A stretch of 57,071 nucleotides of DNA from assembly GCF_036985595.1 (NCBI RefSeq), contig NZ_BTPU01000070.1, positions 1 through 57,071 of the forward strand, given 5' to 3'. This DNA is from Vallitalea maricola (GTDB taxonomy: Bacteria > Bacillota > Clostridia > Lachnospirales > Vallitaleaceae). Position numbers and translations under genes: made by a program. Positions 31,834-41,842 of the stretch are shown here, piece after piece; the first letter of the stretch is position 1, and every line of letters begins with the position of its first letter. The notes beneath the pieces were generated by a model. The model was not told the origin of the DNA. It saw only the letters and a program-made list of their open reading frames with translations, and ran no database searches.

Positions 31834-34794
31834 ATGAATAATACAACTGTTTATGAGATTAAAAGGAATATACCTACATACACATTAACACCTGATGAAA
31901 AAAATCCCATGTTTGATATGCATGGAAGATGTCTTAATCCATTTCCATATACACTTCAGAATGGTTGTACCAATGAAATTAAAGATGAAGAGTATACAAT
32001 TGTAGTGTTGGAAAACAAATATTTATTAATTGAAGTATTGCCTCAGTTAGGAGGAAGAGTACAGCGAATATTAGATAAAAGAAATAATAGAGATATATTT
32101 TATTATAATAAGGTAATAAAACCTCAGTTAGTTGGTACAAGAGGTGCATGGTTTGCTGGAGGAATAGAATTCAATTTTCCTATTAGTCACTCACCAACTT
32201 CATATGATTCCTTACACTATACCATTAATCAAACAAAAGATAGTGCTTCGGTTACTTTTGGTAATATAGAGCAAATATCATCAATGAATTGGCAGGTTAC
32301 ATTAACATTATATAATGATTCATCTTATATGGAGCAGAAAGTACATCTAAATAATCCTACCCCAGTAGAGAATCGATATTATTTTTGGACAAATGCAGCT
32401 ATACAAGATACAGAAGACTTAAGGCTTGTTTATCCATTTGACTGGTGTGTTAATCATATTTGTCCCTATTATTTGAAATGGCCTTATTATGAAGATGTAG
32501 ATTATAGAGAAGCAGATAACATACCCTCTGGTTATGAAACCTTTGGTAAATTACTTACAGATAATTTTTTCGGAGTATATTATAAACAAGATGACTATGG
32601 TATTATTCATTATGCTGATAGAAAACAAGTAAAGGGAGCCAAGTTTTTTGCTTGGGGAAAAGATGATTTAGGAAAAGCGTGGAATCATGCTCTTACTGAA
32701 AATAACGAAGAATATCTAGAAATACAAAGCGGTCTATATGAAACACAGTCTGTCTTTAATTTTATTAAACCACATGAAAGTATAGAATGGTCTGAGATAT
32801 GGTATTCTGTTAATTCTCTAGATAATATAACATACGGAGATAAATATGTTGCAATGAATCATTCTATAAAGAACAATGCCTTGGATTTAATGTTTTCAGC
32901 AGTTAAGAGCTTTGGAGATTGTAAATTTACAGTAAAAATAGATGATTATACTATTAATGAAAATATCAGTCTTGAGCCTGATAAAATAACAAAATTAAAT
33001 ATAGATATTCCTGATAAAATCTTAAGCGTTGATAAATTAGAAATTAGTATAAGAGATGGCGAAGAAGTTATTTTTCTTTATGGTGATAGAGATGAATTTT
33101 TGGAAACATATCCATCCATTGATTTATTTACTGATGTTAGAATGAACCGAAGTGTTAAAGATATAAAAAGCTTATTGAATAAAGTCAACAATAATGAAGA
33201 ACTCACTGAAGATGAAATAGGAAAATTATATCATACAGCTTATTATAAGGAAACTAGGGGAGAAGAAGATGATGCATTAATATTATACAATGCCAATTTA
33301 AAGTATAATCCTAGTTGTTTGCTTACTAAAAAAAGATTTGGGATAATGTATTTTAAACAGGAAAAATATGATCAGGCTAGATTGTATCTACAACAAATAT
33401 TATCATATAATCCTGTAGATGACGAAGCACGTTTTATGATTGCAATACTGTTAGGAAGACAGGGAGATATTAGACTTTCACGTAAGTTATTATTTGATAT
33501 CTCCAGCCCTTCACTTAAAAAAGCCTCTTTAGTTGAGATTGCTAAGATTAATATAAGGCTAGGATATTATAGAGAGACCATTGTTATGTTAGAACAATAT
33601 AAAAATATTAATGAGTCATATATTAATTTTTTGCTTTGTATTGCATATCGACATAATAATCAATTAAAGAAAGCCCAGGAAATTCTTAGTGCAGTGAACA
33701 TTGCATCTCCTTATTTGCTAGTAGAAAAAAACATACAAGGATATGATGAAGATGGTTCAGTCATCAATTCTATACTTAAGGTGAATGGATTATTATTATC
33801 AATCATAAGAGAATATACAATACTTAATTGTTATGAAGAGGTTATTGAATTATTAAAATATGTACATGAACCAAATATACTTCATAATGCATATATGAAA
33901 TATTCTTCTGACCAAATATCCTCAGAGGAAAGTCTTGATTTCAATATAATCAAAAATTCACAAATTGACTATTGCTTCTTCAAAGATTATGTTACAGCAA
34001 ATGTACTAAGAGAGTATGAAGATATTGATGAATCAGGTAAGATATCATATTTATTAGGTAACTATTACTATGGAATCGGAGACTATGATAATGCAGAAAG
34101 TTCATTTTTACTCGCTTATGAAAAGGGTTTGAGATATACAGTTCTTTTAAGAAATCTGGGATATTTTTATTATAAAAGAAAAAGTGACTTAGTAAAAGCT
34201 TGCTATTACTTGGAACAGGATATAGAGTTGCAGTCAAACAAGAACGAGGATAGTTTAATATTACTTAATGAAATCTACCAATTAAAAGACGATAAGCAAA
34301 AACAAAGGGAATTATTATCTGTTTGGCAACAGGTAGATAACCCTAATCGAATTATATATCCAATGGTCAGTAGTTTAATTAATATTGGTGAATATAAAAA
34401 AGCCCTTGAAGTTATATTAAAAGATGAGTTATATAATTGGGAAGGCAAAGAAAATAGTGGGTATCTATATCAACAAATATATAAGGAATTGATAAGAGAA
34501 GCTGCTTGCAATAATGATTTATCCTGTTTAGAAGAATATATAGATAAAATGGTTAACTATCCAGCAAACATTCATTATGGAGAAAGTATGAGAAAACCAT
34601 TATCGGAAATTTACTATATAAGAGGAAAAGTCTACAAGTTACTAGGCAAAATGGATAAAGCGAAAGAAGAGTTCAATATGGGATATAAAGAGATGTTACG
34701 TACAGAACAAAATAATACTGATGATAGCATAAGATATAGCCTCAAATGCTTGAAAGACTTAAAGAATATAGAAAGAAATTACAGTAACGTTTGA
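31834..34794 (+). CDS. DUF5107-TPR protein
   Basis: A 986-residue cytoplasmic protein without signal peptide. The first about 400 residues form a beta-rich domain of the DUF5107 type (LLIEVLPQLGGRVQRILDKRNNRDIFYYN, GTRGAWFAGGIEFNFPISHSP, RYYFWTNAAIQ), a fold similar to galactose-mutarotase/glycoside hydrolase accessory domains. From about 450 to the end lie helical tetratricopeptide-like repeats (for example ALILYNANLKYNPS, ARLYLQQILSYNPVDDEAR, YNNAESSFLLAYEKG type). Its substrate is unknown; the partner gene encodes a hydrolase-like barrel. AAGGAGG precedes the ATG. Co-transcribed with the next gene, 33 bases apart, and probably controlled by the divergent AraC regulator. Confidence 0.82.
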   Translation: MNNTTVYEIKRNIPTYTLTPDEKNPMFDMHGRCLNPFPYTLQNGCTNEIKDEEYTIVVLENKYLLIEVLPQLGGRVQRILDKRNNRDIFYYNKVIKPQLVGTRGAWFAGGIEFNFPISHSPTSYDSLHYTINQTKDSASVTFGNIEQISSMNWQVTLTLYNDSSYMEQKVHLNNPTPVENRYYFWTNAAIQDTEDLRLVYPFDWCVNHICPYYLKWPYYEDVDYREADNIPSGYETFGKLLTDNFFGVYYKQDDYGIIHYADRKQVKGAKFFAWGKDDLGKAWNHALTENNEEYLEIQSGLYETQSVFNFIKPHESIEWSEIWYSVNSLDNITYGDKYVAMNHSIKNNALDLMFSAVKSFGDCKFTVKIDDYTINENISLEPDKITKLNIDIPDKILSVDKLEISIRDGEEVIFLYGDRDEFLETYPSIDLFTDVRMNRSVKDIKSLLNKVNNNEELTEDEIGKLYHTAYYKETRGEEDDALILYNANLKYNPSCLLTKKRFGIMYFKQEKYDQARLYLQQILSYNPVDDEARFMIAILLGRQGDIRLSRKLLFDISSPSLKKASLVEIAKINIRLGYYRETIVMLEQYKNINESYINFLLCIAYRHNNQLKKAQEILSAVNIASPYLLVEKNIQGYDEDGSVINSILKVNGLLLSIIREYTILNCYEEVIELLKYVHEPNILHNAYMKYSSDQISSEESLDFNIIKNSQIDYCFFKDYVTANVLREYEDIDESGKISYLLGNYYYGIGDYDNAESSFLLAYEKGLRYTVLLRNLGYFYYKRKSDLVKACYYLEQDIELQSNKNEDSLILLNEIYQLKDDKQKQRELLSVWQQVDNPNRIIYPMVSSLINIGEYKKALEVILKDELYNWEGKENSGYLYQQIYKELIREAACNNDLSCLEEYIDKMVNYPANIHYGESMRKPLSEIYYIRGKVYKLLGKMDKAKEEFNMGYKEMLRTEQNNTDDSIRYSLKCLKDLKNIERNYSNV

Positions 34795-34827
34795 TTATAG
34801 AATAATATAAGATATGGAGGAATTTAA

Positions 34828-36717
34828 GTGGTAGAACAACAAACAATAATAAACAATACAGAAAATATAAAAGTGGTATATAATAAAAATGATTTCAGTT
34901 TTAATGTGGAAACTCCAAACAAAGTATGGTGTCAAAAAAAAGATTTCAAGCCATATATTGATATCAGTCATAATGAAGAAATACATAGATTATATTTTGA
35001 GAATGCTGAATCAATAACACATAAGTCATTTGAAACAGGTATCGGAAGAGGAATCAAATGTGTATTATCAAATTTTAAGATAGAAAAAGAAGAAATAGAA
35101 TTTTGTTTTGAGATATCTATCTGGATTGATAATATCTACGAAGATATTCATTTTGAATTAATTCCGATTAATGAGGTTCAAGGGATTATTGAAAAAATTG
35201 TTTGGCCTGGACCATTTGAATTTAAGAAGAAAGAAAAAGATAATTATACAGTAATACCTATGATGCTAGGGTGTATTATCCCTAACAACTGGGCAAAAGA
35301 AGTACATCCAAAGGATAACGGTAGATATTATACAAGAGGTGCATATATGCCATGGTGGGGACAAGTTGAAGATAATAACGGTTATATAGCTATTGCAGAA
35401 ACACCTTGGGATGGGGGCTATGAGTTAATCCATCCAGCTGGAGGTGAAACTAATATAGCTTCTGTATGGTATCCTTCGCTTGGAGAAATTGGTTATAATA
35501 GAAAGATAAAATACTCATTTATGGATGAATGTGATTATAACCGACTATGTAAAGTATATAAAAAATATGTCAAACAGCAAAAAGGTATAGTTACCCTAGA
35601 AGAGAAGGCAATCCAAAATCCTAATATTAACCAACTTATAGGTTCGCCTGTTATTCATTCTTTTATTTATAATCACACTGAGCCATCTAGTGATATTTAT
35701 GATAGGGAGCATCCTGAGAATAATGATGTATTGGTATCTTTTAATGAAAGAGTCAATCAACTAAAAGAGCTAAAGGAAAAAGGTGTAGAAAAAGCATATC
35801 TTCATCTTGATGGATGGGGGAAGAGAGGTTATGATAACCTTCATCCTGATGTTTTTCCTCCTTGTAAGCAAGCAGGTGGTTGGCAAGGAATGAAATACAT
35901 ATCTGATACATGTAAGGAATTGAATTATATTTTTGCTATACATGATCAATATAGAGATTATTACCTTGATGCTGAAACCTATGATAAGGAAAACGCAATT
36001 CATAATAGTGATAATAATATAACTGTAGAGGCTGAATGGGCTGGAGGAAATCAAACTTTCTTATGTACTCAGTTAGCACCTTATTATGTGAAGAGAAACT
36101 TTGAGATGCAGAAAAAGAATGGGATTGAACTAAATGGAGCATACCTGGATGTTTTTTCTGTAGTGACACTAGATGAATGTTACCATCAAGAGCACAGAAT
36201 GAGTAGAAAACAGTGTATGGAAAAGAGAAGAGAATGTTTTAATTATGTAAGCTCAGAAAAAATCTTAATTAGTTCAGAAGAGTGTGTTGATTGGGCTTTA
36301 CCAAATATGGATTTGGTCCATCATTCACCAATGGCGTTGGTTGTGCCTCTTGATGGATGGGATTATACTGGAGATGCAATAGGAATTCCAGTACCACTGT
36401 ATACGTTAGTTTATCATGAATGTTTGGTAGTTCCTTGGGCGCTTAAAAAAGGTGGTTGGGGGCTGCCAACATCACAAGATGGATTTTTATATGCATTACT
36501 TAATGGTGGAACAGGTTATCTTGATATTGAAGCTGATACAGCTGAGATTGAAAAGAATAAGATTGTGTGTAAGCTTCACGAAAAAATAGCTAAGAAGGAA
36601 ATGATTAGACATGAGTTTGTTGAAGGGGCATTGACAAAACAAAGATCAGTGTTTTCTGATGGTACGATGGTAGAAGTAGATTTTGAGAATGATGCATATG
36701 CAATAGGTGAAGAGTAG
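34828..36717 (+). CDS. glycoside-hydrolase-like TIM barrel protein (DUF5696-like)
   Basis: A 629-residue protein, beta-rich in the first about 270 residues and a (beta/alpha)8-like barrel after that. Motifs typical of retaining glycosidases are visible: KAYLHLDGWGKRGYD, AYLDVFSVV (possible catalytic Asp), LISSEECVDWALPNMD (possible acid Glu or Asp). Resemblance to DUF5696 and the GH101-type clan is suggested by the order of these blocks. No signal peptide, so substrate is cytoplasmic. Starts at GTG with GGAGG about 8 bases upstream. Substrate is not known; linked by operon to DUF5107-TPR. Confidence 0.72.
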   Translation: MVEQQTIINNTENIKVVYNKNDFSFNVETPNKVWCQKKDFKPYIDISHNEEIHRLYFENAESITHKSFETGIGRGIKCVLSNFKIEKEEIEFCFEISIWIDNIYEDIHFELIPINEVQGIIEKIVWPGPFEFKKKEKDNYTVIPMMLGCIIPNNWAKEVHPKDNGRYYTRGAYMPWWGQVEDNNGYIAIAETPWDGGYELIHPAGGETNIASVWYPSLGEIGYNRKIKYSFMDECDYNRLCKVYKKYVKQQKGIVTLEEKAIQNPNINQLIGSPVIHSFIYNHTEPSSDIYDREHPENNDVLVSFNERVNQLKELKEKGVEKAYLHLDGWGKRGYDNLHPDVFPPCKQAGGWQGMKYISDTCKELNYIFAIHDQYRDYYLDAETYDKENAIHNSDNNITVEAEWAGGNQTFLCTQLAPYYVKRNFEMQKKNGIELNGAYLDVFSVVTLDECYHQEHRMSRKQCMEKRRECFNYVSSEKILISSEECVDWALPNMDLVHHSPMALVVPLDGWDYTGDAIGIPVPLYTLVYHECLVVPWALKKGGWGLPTSQDGFLYALLNGGTGYLDIEADTAEIEKNKIVCKLHEKIAKKEMIRHEFVEGALTKQRSVFSDGTMVEVDFENDAYAIGEE

Positions 36718-36758
36718 ATTTATTTAATTAAGTACAAATTTATTATTGTTATCATATA

Positions 36759-36788
36759 TCCCTTGAGTTATTGGCTTAAGGGATTTTA
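36759..36788 (+). terminator. terminator after the hydrolase-like gene
   Basis: TCCCTTGAG (36759-36767) pairs with CTTAAGGGA (36775-36783, one G-T pair), followed by TTTT. Confidence 0.75.
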
Positions 36789-36924
36789 AATAGACTTTTG
36801 AGAATTTCTTGTGGGATATATATGAGTAATTGACAAAATTTTAGCTAATATATATAATTTATTTAAGTGTTATTTTAGTGAAACATAATAATTCATTGGA
36901 GTCAATATAGCTGGAGGTAAGGAT

Positions 36925-37440
36925 ATGAAAGAAGTTAAATTAGTTGAACCAAGTATATTATATAGAGAATCATTTCTTGACTTTATTGAAGATGTTAAAG
37001 AAACAGGTTACGAATCATATGAGCTTTATAGTAAGGCTGAAAAAGATTTCAACGAGTTTATCAAGGAGCTTCTTAATTCTAGCAAAGGGATTAATATTCC
37101 AGAAGGATGGGTACCATGTAGCAGCTTTTGGCTTGTAGATAATCTAGAAGAAGTAATTGGAGTAATAAGAATTAGGCACTGTGTTAATAGTGAATTCTTG
37201 GAAATGGTAGGTCATATCGGTTACGAGATAAAATCTACACATAGAAAAAAAGGTTATGGTAGCAAATTACTTGAATTGGGTTTAGTTGAAGCCAGAAAGC
37301 TTGGATTAGAAGAAGTAATAATAACATGTGATGAAAATAACATAGGCTCCAGAAAAATCATTGAAAAGTTCAAAGGTAAATATATAAAATCTATTTTTGA
37401 TATGGATAATCAAAGAAACTTACTTCAGTATAAGGTATAA
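36925..37440 (+). CDS. GNAT-family N-acetyltransferase
   Basis: A 171-residue acetyltransferase. The acetyl-CoA site is GHIGYEIKSTHRKKGYGSKLLELGL (GNAT motif A, RkkGYGskL at about residues 107-116), followed by ITCDENNIGSRKIIEKFKG. The acceptor substrate cannot be told. GGAGG precedes the ATG. A decayed gene starts 35 bases downstream. Confidence 0.85.
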   Translation: MKEVKLVEPSILYRESFLDFIEDVKETGYESYELYSKAEKDFNEFIKELLNSSKGINIPEGWVPCSSFWLVDNLEEVIGVIRIRHCVNSEFLEMVGHIGYEIKSTHRKKGYGSKLLELGLVEARKLGLEEVIITCDENNIGSRKIIEKFKGKYIKSIFDMDNQRNLLQYKV

Positions 37441-37474
37441 TAGGATATTTCTAGACAATATATGGGAGGTTTTA

Positions 37475-37564
37475 ATGGATAAAATAGAATATAAAAAAGT
37501 AGAAAGCTATATGCTTTCTTGTATGAATATCTATACCATAACGGAGAACCAATTTCATTTATAA
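37475..37564 (+). pseudogene. 5' remnant of an HD-domain-type phosphohydrolase gene
   Basis: GGGAGG and ATG start a 29-codon frame beginning MDKIEYKKVESYMLSCMN, which matches from memory the N terminus of clostridial HD-domain phosphohydrolases (continuing normally with DxAHDxEHIYRV). Here the sequence leaves this pattern after 18 codons and stops soon after. In another frame the following bases read NGEPISFIKTINPLTGGE before a stop, possibly from a second fragment. Family assignment is from recollection of the motif, thus moderate confidence. Confidence 0.5.
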
Positions 37565-37597
37565 AAACAATTAATCCGTTAACAGGGGGAGAATAAT

Positions 37598-38617
37598 TTG
37601 CAAATAGAATTATCTAGCAAACAAAAGGAGTTTATAGATAAATACATAAAAAAATCAGCTAAAGACATATGGGAAGAAAAGTTGATAAATCTAAAAGGAA
37701 TAGTACTTAACGGGGAAGAAGATAATCAACAGATAGAAGATAAAATTAACGAATGGATTTTAGTTGACATTAAAGTGGCAGAAGAAAACACCAGACCATA
37801 TAAATGTGTATGTGGACGTTCGTTAAGATATCAATATGTAATTAAACACAGAATACTAGATATAACTTATAATCTTGGTTGTGAATGTGTTAAAAAGTAT
37901 ACTGGTATAGATAGCAAAATAGTGAACAGAGTTCTACTTAAAAAAGAAGAACTAAATAGTATGGTTGATGAAATAATAAGAAAATTAAACGAAGCAGAAA
38001 TTGATAGACAACTGTATTTGTTGGATTATAATGAGATACCAAATATGATTAGACAACAACTATTGATTGGTCTACCATTAACCGATAAACAATTAGAAAA
38101 AGTTTTTAAGGTTATTGGTAAAGCTAATAATAAAATGAATTATCCTAAGAAAGTGCATAATGTAATTCAAAAATTAACCAAAGAACAACTAGAGTTTTTG
38201 AATAAATTGGATTATGAAGATAAACAACCACTAATTATATCATTAATGGATGGTAAAAAAATATATAGTATGGATGAACTTAAGGGAGTAGAATTATCTA
38301 ATATATCGTTAAGAAAAGTTGAGTTAAACTTACCTTTTACGGATAAAGAAGTCATAAATATCAAAAAAGGTAAGAAAACAGAGGATATCAAATATATTGA
38401 GATTGCCAGTAAAAAACTTAATAAATCCCAATATGAATTTTGGTGTAGCAGAATGTCTCTAAACCAGAGAAAAGAAACTGCCAAATACATTGTAGAAGGA
38501 ACAAATATATGTGATAGAAGACTTGTTAGAGGAAAGTATTTAGATAAAAACATAAAAAGACAAATTGAATTAGGAATTCCATTGACAGAAAAACAAATGA
38601 AAAACCTAGACATATAG
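37598..38617 (+). CDS. unknown protein with zinc-ribbon-like site and a tripled GxPLTxKQ motif
   Basis: A 339-residue cytoplasmic protein with TTG start and GGGGGAG upstream. Four cysteines, CVC (70-72) and CEC (95-97), 22 residues apart, can hold a zinc. Further on, a block is repeated three times at about 80-residue distance: GLPLTDKQ (158-165), NLPFTDKE (244-251) and GIPLTEKQ (326-333), each preceded by a basic helix end. No family recognised. Its large distance between repeats suggests three copies of a small helical unit. Likely a lineage-specific protein; function cannot be inferred. Confidence 0.7.
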   Translation: MQIELSSKQKEFIDKYIKKSAKDIWEEKLINLKGIVLNGEEDNQQIEDKINEWILVDIKVAEENTRPYKCVCGRSLRYQYVIKHRILDITYNLGCECVKKYTGIDSKIVNRVLLKKEELNSMVDEIIRKLNEAEIDRQLYLLDYNEIPNMIRQQLLIGLPLTDKQLEKVFKVIGKANNKMNYPKKVHNVIQKLTKEQLEFLNKLDYEDKQPLIISLMDGKKIYSMDELKGVELSNISLRKVELNLPFTDKEVINIKKGKKTEDIKYIEIASKKLNKSQYEFWCSRMSLNQRKETAKYIVEGTNICDRRLVRGKYLDKNIKRQIELGIPLTEKQMKNLDI

Positions 38618-38659
38618 CATTATAAATAAAAATACGAAATAATATAAGGGAGGATTATA

Positions 38660-39262
38660 ATGGAATTATTAGAGGTTATGAGAAAAAGAAGGTCGTCAAG
38701 AAAGTTTCAAGATATTGAAATAAGCGATAGTATTATTAATGATATTTTGGAAAGTGCAAGACTTGCACCTGAGACAGATACTTGTAATTATTATATTGGA
38801 GTAATCACAGATAACAAAGTAAAGAATCAAATCGCAAATGCAACGTTATTCGCTGAGTGGGTTGCAGAAGCACCTGTTATTTTTATTTGCTGTTGTGATA
38901 TTAGTTGGGATATTGGTGAACAAAAAGATGATGATTATGGTGTTATTGGAAACAAACTTAGATATAGTAAAGAGATAGTTGATTTTTTAAGAGAACATAA
39001 TAATCGTAAAGCCTGTAAAACCTTAGTACAGAGTACACCAGTTTACATAGCTGCTCAACATATGATTCTTACTGCTGTTTCACATGATTTACGTGGGTGT
39101 TTAGTTGATTTTATTGATATAGAGAAAATTAATAAAATATTAGGATTACCAGAGCATATAACATGTCAACTATTAGTACCTGTTGGATATCCAGCTGAAA
39201 AGACAATTCCTAAAAGTAAAGAAAGTAGAGAGGATATGTTTTTTTATAATAAGTGGAAATAA
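38660..39262 (+). CDS. nitroreductase-family protein
   Basis: A 200-residue FMN-binding oxidoreductase. MRKRRSSRKFQDIEIS is the characteristic N terminus with the FMN-binding Arg residues; ILESARLAPETDTCNY, QHMILTAVSHDLRGCLVDF and PVGYPAE complete the pattern. Members reduce nitro compounds, quinones or flavins. GGGAGG upstream of ATG. It follows the zinc-ribbon-like gene by 43 bases and may share a transcript. Confidence 0.85.
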   Translation: MELLEVMRKRRSSRKFQDIEISDSIINDILESARLAPETDTCNYYIGVITDNKVKNQIANATLFAEWVAEAPVIFICCCDISWDIGEQKDDDYGVIGNKLRYSKEIVDFLREHNNRKACKTLVQSTPVYIAAQHMILTAVSHDLRGCLVDFIDIEKINKILGLPEHITCQLLVPVGYPAEKTIPKSKESREDMFFYNKWK

Positions 39263-39351
39263 TATAGTAATCGTAGAATTATAATTTACATAAATGTAAG
39301 GTGACTGAATTGTTATTATAATACTTTTTTTAGAGAAAGGAAGAAATAAAT

Positions 39352-40206
39352 ATGATTAAGAAATTAACAGATAAAGTTTATTATATGCCACATAAAGAGG
39401 ATACAGATAGACCTTCTTTAGGAGTTATCTGTGGTAGTAAGTATAGCTTGGTAGTTGACTCAGGTAATTCTCCAAAACATGCGAAAGAATTTTTAATGGA
39501 GCTAGATGCATTAGATATTCCACCTTTGAAATATTTAGCAATTACACATTATCATTGGGATCATATATTTGGAATAAAAGAGATGGGGTTAGTGACTATA
39601 GCTAATCATAATACAATAAAGAAATTAGAAGAAATAAAAAAATTAAAGTGGGACGATGTATCTTTAGTAGAACATGTTAATGAAGGGAGATTTTCTGATT
39701 TTACAATTGAGTGTATAAAAAAGGAAATTACGGATAGAGATAATTTTGAAATAGGTGAGTTAGATATTACATATAAGGATAGTGTTAAAATAGATCTAGG
39801 AGGATTAACATGTATAATTAAATCAATTGGGGGTGACCACACTAATGATGCATCTATGATATATATTCCTGAAGAAAAAGTTTTATTTTTAGGTGATTGT
39901 ATTTATGGTGGTATGTACAAAGGTGTATATGGTTATACAAGGGAAAAATTATTCCCAATGATTGATGATATTCTAGAGTGTGATGCAGATCATTATATTG
40001 TATCTCATGAGAATATATTTGATAAAGATGGGATAACAGATTTATTAAATCAACTAAAAGCAGCAGGGCAAGTAGTAGGGAAAGATTTATCTAGCGATGA
40101 AGCAATAAAAAGATTCTCCAATACATATAATAGAATGCCTTCTGAAGATGAGAGCTTTTACATAAAATGTTTTGCAGATGTAAACAGAGTAATGTTGAGA
40201 CAATAG
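39352..40206 (+). CDS. metallo-beta-lactamase-fold hydrolase
   Basis: A 284-residue MBL-fold protein: THYHWDHIFG (HxHxDH metal motif, about residues 65-74), GDHTND (His), FLGDCIYGG (Asp) and SHENIF at the end of the core. Substrate unknown; the fold covers lactonases, glyoxalases and thioesterases. AGAAAGGAAG is upstream of ATG. No signal peptide. Confidence 0.85.
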   Translation: MIKKLTDKVYYMPHKEDTDRPSLGVICGSKYSLVVDSGNSPKHAKEFLMELDALDIPPLKYLAITHYHWDHIFGIKEMGLVTIANHNTIKKLEEIKKLKWDDVSLVEHVNEGRFSDFTIECIKKEITDRDNFEIGELDITYKDSVKIDLGGLTCIIKSIGGDHTNDASMIYIPEEKVLFLGDCIYGGMYKGVYGYTREKLFPMIDDILECDADHYIVSHENIFDKDGITDLLNQLKAAGQVVGKDLSSDEAIKRFSNTYNRMPSEDESFYIKCFADVNRVMLRQ

Positions 40207-40261
40207 TTATAATAAAGTATTAACATTGATTTGAATGAAAGAATAAAATGGGAGTATAAAA

Positions 40262-40885
40262 ATGATTAGAAATGCACCAATATGGGTTAATGAATTATTA
40301 GTTGACAGTCTAAGAATAATTATAGGATTGTTAATTGTAATAAATATTATTTTTATTATTATCCTTCTAAGGTATATTATTAAAGGTATTTATTATAAGC
40401 ATAAAAAACAAGGAAAACACAATAAATATTATAGCAGGAAAAAGATATTTTTATATTCGGGTATAATCATAGTAACATCTATAGTTATAAGTGTTTTCTA
40501 CTTACCAAGACAAGTATTACCTAATGATGATTATAGTATTTACAGCATGAATCTAAATAGATTTTATCCTATAGAACAAAATCAGTATAACCTTAAAGAC
40601 CTAAGTAAATTAAAAAAATTGGAGAATATTTTAAAAGATTATAAATGCAAAAGGATTTTGTTTGGTACAAGTTGTGTTCAAATTATTAAAGACTCGAATC
40701 CCATATGTTTTAGTCTGTTATGGTATAATGAAAATGAAAGGGAAACTTTATTTGTAAATTTTATAATTGAAAAAGATAGGCAAAGAGTATATACGTCAGC
40801 TAATATTGATTTTGTATATGATATTGACAATAATGATGGCATGTTAGCTGATAAAATTTATCGCTTCTTTGATGAAAATTATTAA
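40262..40885 (+). CDS. two-helix membrane-anchored protein, unknown
   Basis: A 207-residue protein with helices at about residues 16-38 and 60-77, a basic loop between them and a 130-residue C-terminal domain probably outside the cell. GGGAG precedes the ATG. No family is recognised. It is followed by remnants of another gene. Confidence 0.6.
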   Translation: MIRNAPIWVNELLVDSLRIIIGLLIVINIIFIIILLRYIIKGIYYKHKKQGKHNKYYSRKKIFLYSGIIIVTSIVISVFYLPRQVLPNDDYSIYSMNLNRFYPIEQNQYNLKDLSKLKKLENILKDYKCKRILFGTSCVQIIKDSNPICFSLLWYNENERETLFVNFIIEKDRQRVYTSANIDFVYDIDNNDGMLADKIYRFFDENY

Positions 40886-40903
40886 GTTATTATAGAATAT
40901 TAA

Positions 40904-41119
40904 ATAATTAGTTGTGCAACTGTTGTAATATATGAAGAGGACGATGCTGGTAGACAATATGAAGGACAGCTAGTCAAATATACTTTAAATATGAAAGATG
41001 GTAATGTTATAGAAATTGGTTCCTATAATCCATTTTCATTTATTGATGGAAAGTGTTATAAAACAAAATATGAACCATGTGAAAAACTTAATAGCCTAGG
41101 AAGTAAATTAATTAAGTAA
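40904..41119 (+). pseudogene. 3' remnant of a gene for an unknown protein
   Basis: A 69-codon open reading (CATVVIYEEDDAG, later NGNVIEIGS-like and SLGSKLIK) ends at TAA 41117-41119. It is opened by a stop just before 40904 and has no start with a ribosome site near its beginning. The balanced composition and amphipathic pattern look like real protein sequence whose 5' part has been lost. Confidence 0.5.
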
Positions 41120-41169
41120 CTAATGTGATTTGATATTATTAAAAAACAATGACTATAGAGAGGTACATA

Positions 41170-41760
41170 ATGGAAATTAAGAATAATAAAGAGTATTTTA
41201 ATAATCAGTATAAAGAATGGATTAATACTGTAGATGAAAATAAACTTAGAATCATGAAAAAGTCAATAGAGTTATTGAATATAGATAAAAACCATAAGAT
41301 TCTAGATGTTGCTTGTGGAATAGGAGTATTATATCCCTTACTAAAGGATATTCCTGTTAAAGATTATATGGCAATTGATATCTCTGAAAAAATGCTTGAA
41401 GAGTTTGCAAAACGATATTGTAATGTTAAAATGAAACTTTATAATTTTGAAGAGCCTATTAAACTAGATGAAGAATTTGATTATATAATAATTTTCAATA
41501 GTATTCCACATTTTGAAAATCTTAATGGAGTATTTCTAAATGCAAGAAATAATTTGAAACATGGTGGTAAGTTATCAATTATTCATACTAGAACACGATT
41601 AGGAATAAGTGAGCATCATAAGAAGATAGGCTATTCATTAGGTAGAGATGCTATACCAAAAGATAGTACATTAAAAACACTTTGTGATAAGTATAGGTTT
41701 CAAATTGATAAAATATTAGATGATGAATTTTTCTTTTTTAGCTGTACTAAAATGAGGTGA
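41170..41760 (+). CDS. class I SAM-dependent methyltransferase
   Basis: A 196-residue protein with the SAM-binding motif ILDVACGIGVLYPLL (motif I), followed by YMAIDISEKMLEEFAKRY (motif II region) and DYIIIFNSIPHFEN (post-II). The acceptor substrate is unknown. ATG 41170 has GAGAGG upstream; the earlier ATG at 41149 lacks a site and adds seven residues. Confidence 0.8.
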   Translation: MEIKNNKEYFNNQYKEWINTVDENKLRIMKKSIELLNIDKNHKILDVACGIGVLYPLLKDIPVKDYMAIDISEKMLEEFAKRYCNVKMKLYNFEEPIKLDEEFDYIIIFNSIPHFENLNGVFLNARNNLKHGGKLSIIHTRTRLGISEHHKKIGYSLGRDAIPKDSTLKTLCDKYRFQIDKILDDEFFFFSCTKMR

Positions 41761-41842
41761 AGTAATAAGGTAGCTAACAAAATTCATTAAAATAACCGTA
41801 AAGTTAAGGATGGTTAGGTAGAGAGCGACCATGGAGGTAAAC

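Noticed and set aside
37490..37596. frame reading NGEPISFIKTINPLTGGE as part of an IS110-type transposase
   Set aside because: The resemblance (INPL) is too short to be meaningful; no other transposase segments or terminal repeats accompany it.
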